Source: DATESN01 sp035270785
GTDB lineage: Bacteria; Bacillota; Clostridia; Lachnospirales; Lachnospiraceae
Direction of reading: 5' to 3'
Assembly (NCBI GenBank): GCA_035270785.1
Contig: DATESN010000020.1
Span: forward strand, 1-23,956
Length of the DNA stretch: 23,956 nt
Shown here: positions 17,621 through 23,956 of the stretch, in pieces
Layout of the letters: each line of letters starts with the position of its first letter
Numbering within the stretch: position 1 is the stretch's first letter
Notes under the pieces: generated by a model
What the model was told of the DNA's origin: nothing
Database searches by the model: none
Seen by the model: only the letters and a program-made list of their open reading frames with translations
Program-made: the position numbers and the translations under genes

Positions 17621-17758
17621 ATGAAGAGGGGTATTTGGAATGAAATTGTTATATTACTACTTAGCATATGTCTAGTGGGATGTGGAAAAAGAAATTCCAT
17701 GGATTTAGAAGTGAGCAGTAATAGTATGACAAGGAACTTGCCTGTAATAATCCTTTAA
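17621..17758 (+). pseudogene. Lipoprotein signal segment cut off from the GH43 enzyme by a frameshift
   Basis: ATG at 17621 has a well-placed GAGG (17610-17613). It encodes 45 residues with a hydrophobic core and lipobox LVGC (Cys21), then a short polar linker, and stops at TAA 17756-17758. The next frame immediately continues as the GH43 catalytic domain. Adding one A at about 17746 (GTAATAAT to GTAAATAAT) would join the two as ..TRNLPVNNPLMTQRFGADP.., restoring the NPL.T..F.ADP opening usual in this GH43 group. This is therefore read as the 5' part of one lipoprotein gene broken by a single-base loss, or by a sequencing error. Confidence 0.75.
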
Positions 17759-19143
17759 TGACACAGCGGTTTGGTGCAGATCCATGTGTGATAGTTTATG
17801 AAGATACGGTTTATGTGTATATGACGGGAGATAACTTTGCCTATGATAAAGATGAAACCATAAAGACTAATGATTATGGAAATATTCAAGCCATTTCAAT
17901 AATTGGTTCTAAGGATTTGGTTAATTGGACAGATTATGGTTCCATCAATGCCACAGAACATACCGATGCTGCAAAGTGGGCTTCTATGTCTTGGGCTCCA
18001 TCTGTGACTTACAAAGAGATAGATGGAAAAATAAAATTCTTCTTATATTTTGCTAATTCCGGGGGAGGTATTGGCGTTTTAGAGGCAGAGACCCCAATAG
18101 GTCCCTTTACGGATCCGATAGGTAGAGCTTTGATAACAAAGAGAACACCAAATTGCAGTAATGTGACATGGCTCTTTGATCCAGCCGTTTTTATAGATGA
18201 TGATGGTATTGCATACCTATATTTTGGGGGAGGAATACCAGAAGAAAAAGACGAAACAAGTACGATTCGCGTGGTTAAACTTGGAGAAGACATGATAAGC
18301 CTTGATGGTGAACCTATTGTTATTGATGTACCTTATGTTTTTGAAGATTCTGGTATGAATAAGATGGAAGGCATATATTATTATTCTTATTGTTCTAATT
18401 GGAATGTTTCAAAGGAAGCAAAGGAAGAACTGGGAATAGCAAGTGCGCAAATATGTTATATGACAGGTGACAACCCAATGGGTCCATTTAAATTGCAAGG
18501 TGCAATTTTTAAAAATCCTGGCGATTATTTTCAAGTATGGGGAAATAATCATCATTGCATTTTTGAATTCCGTAACAACTGGTATATTGCCTATCATACG
18601 CAGCTTTTAGAAAAAATGATGGGTTATGAAGGGTACGGTTATCGGAGTACTCATATTGATAGTATAATTATTAATGATAATGGCACGATTGGAATGCAGA
18701 TAGGAACAAAAGCGGGAGTAAAGCAGGCAGAATATATGGATCCATATGTAATAACAGAAGCGGAAACAATGGCAACAATGGCCGGAATTAGTACAATACT
18801 ATATGGAACAGAAAGTAAAAATCATGGATCAGGTAATATGGTTGTTTCGGATATACAGACAGGAGACTGGATGGCATTGAAGGGAGTAGACTTTGGTGAC
18901 ATAGGAGCACAGGGGGTGAAAGCAAATATTTGTGCTTCTAAAGAACAGTATGGTATGATACAGATCAGGGTTGATGGACTATATGGAGACGTAATCGGTT
19001 ATATAGAAATAAAACCAGAGGAACATGATGATTATTATGAAACAACGGCTCAGCTTCTTCATAAAGTGACGGGTATCCATGATATGTTTTTTATCTTTTA
19101 TGGTGAAGAATATACGTGGGATACATGGCAGTTTGTACATTAA
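17758..19143 (+). CDS. GH43 arabinoxylan arabinofuranohydrolase (XynD-like) with C-terminal CBM6; 5' end frameshifted
   Basis: 461 residues in the open frame. The enzyme class removes arabinofuranosyl side chains from arabinoxylan. The five-bladed propeller domain (~1-320) has the expected triad: Asp8 in GADP (general base), Asp141 in LFDPAVFIDDDG, and Glu196 in FEDSGMNK (general acid). WASMSWAPSVTYK, YLYFGGGIPE and GNNHHCIFEF are also typical. Residues ~335-461 form a CBM6-like module (ITEAETMATMAGI, NHGSGNMVVSDIQTGDWMALKGVDFG, ending WDTWQFVH). ATG 17758 has no ribosome binding site and begins only seven residues before the catalytic Asp. The natural N-terminus is almost certainly the lipoprotein segment at 17621. 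As the sequence stands, expression would need reinitiation at TAATG (1-nt overlap) and the product would stay in the cytoplasm. Confidence 0.88.
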   Translation: MTQRFGADPCVIVYEDTVYVYMTGDNFAYDKDETIKTNDYGNIQAISIIGSKDLVNWTDYGSINATEHTDAAKWASMSWAPSVTYKEIDGKIKFFLYFANSGGGIGVLEAETPIGPFTDPIGRALITKRTPNCSNVTWLFDPAVFIDDDGIAYLYFGGGIPEEKDETSTIRVVKLGEDMISLDGEPIVIDVPYVFEDSGMNKMEGIYYYSYCSNWNVSKEAKEELGIASAQICYMTGDNPMGPFKLQGAIFKNPGDYFQVWGNNHHCIFEFRNNWYIAYHTQLLEKMMGYEGYGYRSTHIDSIIINDNGTIGMQIGTKAGVKQAEYMDPYVITEAETMATMAGISTILYGTESKNHGSGNMVVSDIQTGDWMALKGVDFGDIGAQGVKANICASKEQYGMIQIRVDGLYGDVIGYIEIKPEEHDDYYETTAQLLHKVTGIHDMFFIFYGEEYTWDTWQFVH

Positions 19144-19181
19144 ATGATAATAAGCATATAAAAGAAGAAAAAGAGGATATT

Positions 19182-19835
19182 ATGGGTGGTGCATTTAATT
19201 TAGACGGTGGTATTATGCGTTTTCTTGGTGTTATTTCAGACATATGTATTATAAGCATGATGTGGCTAATAGGTTGCATTCCTGTGGTAACAGTGGGCGC
19301 TTCTTCCACTGCAGCATATTATGCATTCATTAAAGTTGTACATAGAAAAACAGGGTATTTGCATAAAGAGTTTTGGAGATCTTTTAAAATGAACTTTAAG
19401 GATGCCACAATTTTGACCATAATATATGAATTGATAGGCGGAATTCTTATTTATAATATTTATTTGACGTATTTATCATTGGAAGTAGAATACATGGTAG
19501 AAAAATTTTATCTTTTGTTTTTTTATGTGGTTATACTTATGCTTCTATTTGGTGTAATGATCTATACATATCCAGCTTTATCGCGTTTCGCAATGAAACG
19601 TTTTCAGTTAGTTCGTTATGCAGTTCAGGTAATGTTCTGTCATATGCCTTCCACATTATTAATGTTAACTATATTTATTATAACTCTGTATGGTATGGTG
19701 GTTTTTCCAGCAGGGGTGTTATTCATGCCAGGTATTTGTATCTATTTATATTGCATTATAATGGAACGTATTTTAAGGAAGTATATGACAAAGGAAATGC
19801 TCGAAATATGGGATCAAACGGAAGAGGAAGAATAA
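19182..19835 (+). CDS. DUF624 (YesL-like) integral membrane protein
   Basis: 217 residues with about five transmembrane helices. The DUF624 hallmark is at the N-terminus: GGAFNLDGGIMRFLGVISD, then MMWLIGCIPVVTVGASSTAAYYA. The last helix ends before an acidic tail (WDQTEEEE). ATG at 19182 follows AAGAGGA; the longer in-frame start at 19116 would overlap the GH43 gene and has no site. In Bacillota such genes commonly sit beside polysaccharide-uptake and hydrolase genes, but the molecular function is unknown. It lies 38 nt after GH43 and probably shares its transcript. It ends only 6 bp from the convergent AraC gene. Confidence 0.9.
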   Translation: MGGAFNLDGGIMRFLGVISDICIISMMWLIGCIPVVTVGASSTAAYYAFIKVVHRKTGYLHKEFWRSFKMNFKDATILTIIYELIGGILIYNIYLTYLSLEVEYMVEKFYLLFFYVVILMLLFGVMIYTYPALSRFAMKRFQLVRYAVQVMFCHMPSTLLMLTIFIITLYGMVVFPAGVLFMPGICIYLYCIIMERILRKYMTKEMLEIWDQTEEEE

Positions 19836-19841
19836 ACTTTA

Positions 19842-20708
19842 TTATGAATTTAAATCCCTATATTCCTTTGGTGAAACACCATATTCCTTTTTAAAGGAAC
19901 GAAAAAAAGTAGAATAATCGTGAAAACCGTATAATTCGTATGTTTTACTAATAGACATACCGCTTAAGATTGCATCCTTACAAGTATGCAGTCTTTTTTT
20001 TAGAATATATTGATGAATAGAAATACCCATTTCTGATTTGAAGGAATGGGAAAGATAAAATTTGCTAAGGAAAAATTCCTTTGCTAAACAGTCTAAAGAT
20101 AAATCATCAATTAGGTGAGTGTTAATATAATCGCAAATAGAGATTAATAGTGAGGGTGCGTTTGTAGCAAGGGTATTTTTCTCTTTTTCGTGTATGATGC
20201 GATTCAAGAACAAAAGCAAAGAGTTAACCTGAAGGGAAATCTGAGAAACACGGCCAAAACGATTTCCCTTAACTTCTTCGATCAGTAGAAAAAGTTGTGA
20301 TTGAATTTGATTAAAATTAATCGAATCGATGGTAAAGAGGTAGTTCTTTGTTGCCGCCACATGGTGCATAAGGTATAAGTAATCTGATGAAGCATCTTGT
20401 AATCGAAGGCAATAGTCATTACTTAACCAAAGTATAAAGCGATGATATGATGTTGTTTTATCATGAAATTTTGGATAATGGGAGATACCAGGGGGTATTA
20501 AGACAAAGTCACCGGGTTTAATGGGATATTCCTTATCTTCTACATAAATGGAAATATTGCCCTCTATAAAAAAATAAAATTCGAAATAATCATGTGTGTG
20601 GGGACCAACAGATGAAATCGGCTGGTCACAATAGTAGTAAACTTCGAAATCCTTAGATAACATGTATTGCCGCGTGCTAAAAGCAGTTTGTAATTTATTT
20701 TTTTTCAT
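19842..20708 (-). CDS. AraC-family transcriptional regulator with N-terminal cupin
   Basis: 288 residues. The cupin domain (~25-85) includes HTHDYFEFYFFIEGN and YPIKPGDFVLIPPGISHYP. The C-terminal ~100 residues hold two helix-turn-helices (DLSLDCLAKEFFLSKFYLSHSF and SISKTYELYGFHDYSTFFRSF), ending GVSPKEYRDL. ATG at 20706-20708 is chosen over an in-frame start ten codons upstream because AGGAG lies 7 nt ahead of it. It is divergent from uxuA, whose promoter it most likely controls, and convergent with the DUF624 gene. A uronate or aldouronate inducer is inferred from the neighbour. It is only distantly similar to the regulator at 630-1568. Confidence 0.92.
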   Translation of the reverse strand: MKKNKLQTAFSTRQYMLSKDFEVYYYCDQPISSVGPHTHDYFEFYFFIEGNISIYVEDKEYPIKPGDFVLIPPGISHYPKFHDKTTSYHRFILWLSNDYCLRLQDASSDYLYLMHHVAATKNYLFTIDSINFNQIQSQLFLLIEEVKGNRFGRVSQISLQVNSLLLFLNRIIHEKEKNTLATNAPSLLISICDYINTHLIDDLSLDCLAKEFFLSKFYLSHSFKSEMGISIHQYILKKRLHTCKDAILSGMSISKTYELYGFHDYSTFFRSFKKEYGVSPKEYRDLNS

Positions 20709-20875
20709 AATCTTACTCCTATTAAAATACGATATCACACAACAGCAAGAAATGCAATGTGAACAACAACTTTTTCAATGAATTTAATAGTGAAAAATAG
20801 TAAAATGAATATATAAAATAGGTAGTAAAAGATTTTTATATTAGTATAAGTGAAAAGAATGGAGATACATCAAAT
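20709..20875. promoter_or_regulatory. Divergent promoter region, araC-type gene / uxuA
   Basis: A 167-bp AT-rich spacer. An interrupted dyad TCACA (20735-20739) N18 TGTGA (20758-20762) sits near the regulator gene and could be an operator. Possible plus-strand -10 elements are TATAAA (20812-20817) and TAGTAT (20842-20847), neither with a good -35, which fits activator dependence. GGAGA at ~20861-20865 is the uxuA ribosome binding site. No element is certain. Confidence 0.35.
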
Positions 20876-21958
20876 ATGGAAATGACATTAAGATGGTTTG
20901 GAAAAGGCTTTGATTCTGTGACATTAGAACAAATAAGACAAGTGCCTGGAGTCACAGGGGTAATTACGACTTTGTATGATTCAGAGCCGGGAGAAGCCTG
21001 GAAGATGGAAGATATTCAACAATTGAAAGAGGAAGTGGAAGCAGCAGGGCTTAAGATAGCGGGTATAGAAAGCGTAAACATACATGATTCTATTAAAATA
21101 GGAACTCCCGATAGAGAACAATACATAGATAATTATATTACAACGCTAGAGTATTTGGGACAGGCTGATATTCACCTTGTATGCTATAACTTTATGCCAG
21201 TATTTGATTGGACAAGAACGGAGCTCGCAAGAAAAAGGCCTGATGGTTCAACGGTTCTTGCTTATACGCAGTCAGCCATTGATTCTGTTAATCCAGAAGA
21301 AATGTTTAAAAAGATTGATATGGATAGTCAGGGATTTTCTTTGCCTGGTTGGGAACCTAAACGTATGAAGAAGGTTATGGAATTGTTTGAAAAATATAAA
21401 AACATTACTGAGGAAAAACTTTTTAATAATCTCAAGTATTTTTTAGAACGTATCATGCCGGTCTGTAACAAGTATGATATTCGTATGGCTATTCATCCTG
21501 ATGATCCGGCATGGAGTGTCTTTAATCTTCCTAGAATTATCACTAACAAGGAGAATATTTTGCATATGATAAAAATGGTAGATGATCCACATAACGGAGT
21601 CACGTTCTGTAGTGGTTCATATGGAACTAATATGGATAACGATTTACCAGACATGATTCGTTCCTTAAAAGGTAGGATTCATTTTGCTCATGTTAGAAAT
21701 TTAAAATTCAATTCTCCTACAGATTTTGAAGAGGCAGCACATTTGTCTACAGATGGCAGTTTTGATATGTATGAAATTGTCAAAGCGCTTTACGAAATTG
21801 GTTTTAACGGACCCATCCGTCCAGACCATGGCCGTATGATATGGGGAGAAAAGGCAATGCCCGGATATGGACTTTATGATCGGGCGTTGGGAGCTGCATA
21901 TATTAATGGTTTGTGGGAAGCTATTGAGAAATCTGTTACTGGAGGAGATTCCGTATGA
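20876..21958 (+). CDS. uxuA: D-mannonate dehydratase
   Basis: 360 residues, cytoplasmic, TIM-barrel fold. It converts D-mannonate to 2-keto-3-deoxygluconate (KDG) using a divalent metal. The N-terminus (MTLRWFGKGFDSVTLEQIRQ, then PGVTGVITTLYD) matches UxuA. Expected metal ligands are His207 in IHPDDP, Cys245 in FCSGSYG, His272 in FAHVRN and Asp317 in RPDHGR. The C-terminal GYGLYDRALGAAYINGLWEA is typical, and length is normal for the family. Its stop overlaps the uxuB start by 4 nt (ATGA). It leads the glucuronate catabolic operon and is divergent from an AraC regulator. KDG kinase and aldolase, needed for the next steps, are not in the window. Confidence 0.97.
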   Translation: MEMTLRWFGKGFDSVTLEQIRQVPGVTGVITTLYDSEPGEAWKMEDIQQLKEEVEAAGLKIAGIESVNIHDSIKIGTPDREQYIDNYITTLEYLGQADIHLVCYNFMPVFDWTRTELARKRPDGSTVLAYTQSAIDSVNPEEMFKKIDMDSQGFSLPGWEPKRMKKVMELFEKYKNITEEKLFNNLKYFLERIMPVCNKYDIRMAIHPDDPAWSVFNLPRIITNKENILHMIKMVDDPHNGVTFCSGSYGTNMDNDLPDMIRSLKGRIHFAHVRNLKFNSPTDFEEAAHLSTDGSFDMYEIVKALYEIGFNGPIRPDHGRMIWGEKAMPGYGLYDRALGAAYINGLWEAIEKSVTGGDSV

Positions 21959-23565
21959 AATTAACAGATGAGGGAATTAAACAGGTAAAAGAATGGAAAA
22001 AGAAAGAATTTTCACTTCCAGAATTTAATAGGGAAGAAGTAATAAAAAGGACTTGTGCCAATCCCACTTGGATTCATTTTGGTGCAGGTAATATTTTACG
22101 AGCATATCAGGCAAATGTAGTGCAAGATCTACTAAATAAAAAAGTGTTGAAAGAAGGTATCATTGTAGCGGAAGGTTATGATTATGAAATTATTGATAGT
22201 ATGTATCGTCCACATGATAATCTTTCTATCCTTGTTACACTTCGATCAAATGGAGCCATTGAAAAAACGGTAGTGGGAAGTATTGTAGAAACCCTCAAAG
22301 CAGACTGTGAAGACAAGGATTTTGGTAGATTAAAAGAGATTTTCGGAAAAGAAAGCTTACAGATGGTAAGTTTTACAATAACAGAAAAGGGATATAGTTT
22401 GATCGATGGCACAGGCGTTTTAATGAAAAGCGTAGCCAATGATATCCAAAATGGTCCCAAGATGCCGGAAAGCTATATGGGGAAAATAGTATCCTTACTA
22501 TATGAAAGATATCAAGCAGGAGCATATCCAATTGCAATGGTGAGTATGGATAACTGCGCTCGTAACGGAGAAAAGTTATTTAATGGGATAGTTGAAATTA
22601 CTAAAGGATGGGAAAAGAACGGGCTCGTTCAAGAAGGTTTTTTAACTTATATTGAAAATGAAAAGCTTGTTGGATTTCCATGGACGATGATAGATAAGAT
22701 AACGCCAAGACCAGATGATAAAATTAAAGTGTTACTAGAGGGGGATGGGATTGAACATATGAATTCTATGATTACAGAAAAAAATTCATATGTGGCACCT
22801 TTTGTAAATGCAGAGGAGTGTCAGTATCTAGTAATAGAAGATTGCTTTCCAAATGGACATCCAAAACTAGAAGCAGGTGGTGTAATTTTTACTACGAGGA
22901 AAAAGGTTGAAGAAGTGGAAAGAATGAAGGTATGCACCTGCTTAAATCCATTACATACCACACTAGCCATATTTGGCTGTTTGTTAGGCTTTACCTCGAT
23001 TTCAGAGGAAACCAATCATTTAATCCTTAGAAAAATGGTGGAAAGAATTGGCTATCAAGAGGGGCTGCCAGTAGTTACTGATCCAGGAATAATTAATCCA
23101 GAAACATTTTTAGATGAAGTGATACAAAAGAGACTTTCAAATCCATTTTTGGGAGATACCCCCCAGAGAATTGCTTCTGATACATCACAGAAGTTGGGAA
23201 TTCGGTTTGGTGAAACGATAGCAGCATACCGAAAATCAAATAAGCTTAATACGAATTCATTAAAAATGATACCATTGGTATTTGCAGGATGGCTTCGTTA
23301 TCTCATGGCAGTGGATGATCAGGGAAATGATTTTAAACTAAGCCCGGACCCTCTTCTTACATATGTGTGCCCATATATTGAGGACATCAAACTTGGTGGT
23401 TGCAATGATGTACACAAGGCAGTGAAACCGATTCTTGAAAGAAAAGACATTTTTGGAGTTAATCTTTATGAAGATAATCTAGGAGAACGAGTGGAAGCTT
23501 ATTTTGAGGAAATGATAACAGGTAAAGGTGCCGTCATGAAAACACTTGAAAAACATGTAAAATGA
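21955..23565 (+). CDS. uxuB: D-mannonate oxidoreductase (fructuronate reductase)
   Basis: 536 residues, polyol-specific long-chain dehydrogenase family. It reduces D-fructuronate to D-mannonate with NADH in the cytoplasm. The N-terminal Rossmann region has WIHFGAGNILRAYQANVV, the usual mannitol-dehydrogenase-family opening. The catalytic stretch KVCTCLNPLHTTLAIFG supplies Lys325, Asn331 and His334, corresponding to the family's K..N..H active-site set. It begins inside the uxuA stop codon (4-nt overlap), so the two are translationally coupled, and it is followed 17 nt later by uxaC. Altronate oxidoreductase (UxaB) is a related alternative, but pairing with uxuA strongly favours UxuB. Confidence 0.95.
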   Translation: MKLTDEGIKQVKEWKKKEFSLPEFNREEVIKRTCANPTWIHFGAGNILRAYQANVVQDLLNKKVLKEGIIVAEGYDYEIIDSMYRPHDNLSILVTLRSNGAIEKTVVGSIVETLKADCEDKDFGRLKEIFGKESLQMVSFTITEKGYSLIDGTGVLMKSVANDIQNGPKMPESYMGKIVSLLYERYQAGAYPIAMVSMDNCARNGEKLFNGIVEITKGWEKNGLVQEGFLTYIENEKLVGFPWTMIDKITPRPDDKIKVLLEGDGIEHMNSMITEKNSYVAPFVNAEECQYLVIEDCFPNGHPKLEAGGVIFTTRKKVEEVERMKVCTCLNPLHTTLAIFGCLLGFTSISEETNHLILRKMVERIGYQEGLPVVTDPGIINPETFLDEVIQKRLSNPFLGDTPQRIASDTSQKLGIRFGETIAAYRKSNKLNTNSLKMIPLVFAGWLRYLMAVDDQGNDFKLSPDPLLTYVCPYIEDIKLGGCNDVHKAVKPILERKDIFGVNLYEDNLGERVEAYFEEMITGKGAVMKTLEKHVK

Positions 23566-23582
23566 ATAAATGGAGAAATAGA

Positions 23583-23956
23583 ATGAAGAAGTTTTTGGAT
23601 AAAGATTTTTTGCTACATACTAGAACAGCAAAAAAACTGTTTCATAATGTAGCAAAGAAAATGCCTATTTTTGACTTTCATAACCATCTTAGTGCAAAAG
23701 AAATATGGGAAGATGCTTGTTATGAAAATTTGGCCCAGGCCTGGTTAGGACATGACCATTATAAATGGCGTGCCATGCGTGCTTTTGGAATAGAGGAACA
23801 ACTAATTACAGGGAGTGCGCCTGATTATGATAAATACATATCATTTGTAAAAACGGTTCGAGGAGCCATAGGTAATCCACTATATCATTGGACGCATATG
23901 GAATTGCAACGCTATTTCCAGATAATGGATCCAATAAATGAGGAAAATGCCAATGT
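23583..23956 (+). CDS. uxaC: Glucuronate (uronate) isomerase, N-terminal part (truncated by window end)
   Basis: The first 124 codons of uronate isomerase, which interconverts D-glucuronate and D-fructuronate (or galacturonate and tagaturonate). ATG at 23583 follows GGAGA (23572-23576). The start MKKFLDKDFLL, then IFDFHNHLSAKEI with the amidohydrolase-type metal pair His33/His35, then GHDHYKWRAMRAFGI and GNPLYHWTHMELQRYF are all UxaC signatures. The frame is open to the last base, so the remaining ~340 residues lie beyond the window. As third gene of the operon it supplies the first step of the pathway finished by UxuB and UxuA. Confidence 0.96.
   Translation, partial: MKKFLDKDFLLHTRTAKKLFHNVAKKMPIFDFHNHLSAKEIWEDACYENLAQAWLGHDHYKWRAMRAFGIEEQLITGSAPDYDKYISFVKTVRGAIGNPLYHWTHMELQRYFQIMDPINEENAN

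Noticed and set aside
17722..17758. Programmed -1 ribosomal frameshift joining the lipoprotein leader to GH43
   Set aside because: No X XXY YYZ slippery heptamer is visible in the only usable overlap (17725-17758), so a simple base loss or reinitiation is more likely.
1..23956. Mobile elements, CRISPR arrays, tRNA or rRNA genes, phage genes
   Set aside because: Looked for transposase-like proteins, spaced repeats, terminal inverted repeats and cloverleaf-type sequences; none seen.

Overview
The window is AT-rich DNA with tight operons, strong AGGAGG-type ribosome binding sites, frequent GTG and TTG starts, and Gram-positive sugar-ABC, AraC, GH3/GH10/GH43 and DUF624 gene types. This points to a plant-fibre-degrading anaerobe of the Bacillota, most likely Lachnospiraceae (cluster XIVa clostridia). 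That placement is inferred from gene content and base composition; no 16S or marker gene is present. I see no tRNA, rRNA, CRISPR array, insertion sequence, phage gene or origin.

Layout. (1) 1-494: 3' end of a GH10 endo-xylanase, converging on an AraC regulator (630-1568, minus) across a perfect 13-bp bidirectional terminator. (2) 1569-2140: a 572-bp divergent control region with an extended -10 promoter and a roughly 340-nt leader. (3) 2141-13737: a co-directional run of eight genes. It holds a membrane-anchored solute-binding protein fused to two carbohydrate-binding-like domains, a permease pair, an NHL-propeller/TPR/TM protein, a Yip1-family membrane protein, a DUF5696 protein and a second permease pair. 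(4) 13873-15309: a lipoprotein solute-binding protein that completes the second importer, followed by a terminator. (5) 15450-19835: cytoplasmic GH3 beta-xylosidase, a GH43-CBM6 arabinofuranosidase whose lipoprotein signal is separated from its catalytic domain by a one-base frameshift, and a DUF624 (YesL-like) membrane protein. (6) 19842-20708 (minus): a second AraC regulator. (7) 20876-23956: uxuA, uxuB and the 5' part of uxaC, the glucuronate-to-KDG pathway.

Taken together this is a glucurono-arabinoxylan utilisation locus. GH10 cuts xylan outside the cell, GH43 (if functional) removes arabinose side chains, the importers take up oligosaccharides, GH3 releases xylose inside, and Uxu/Uxa enzymes consume glucuronate side chains. 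No ABC ATPase and no alpha-glucuronidase (GH67/GH115) lie in the window, so both must be supplied from elsewhere.

The most interesting part is the nine-gene block 2141-15309. Two complete sets of importer membrane components bracket three poorly characterised envelope proteins (NHL-TPR-TM, Yip1, DUF5696). It looks like one integrated surface machine whose accessory parts have no assigned role.
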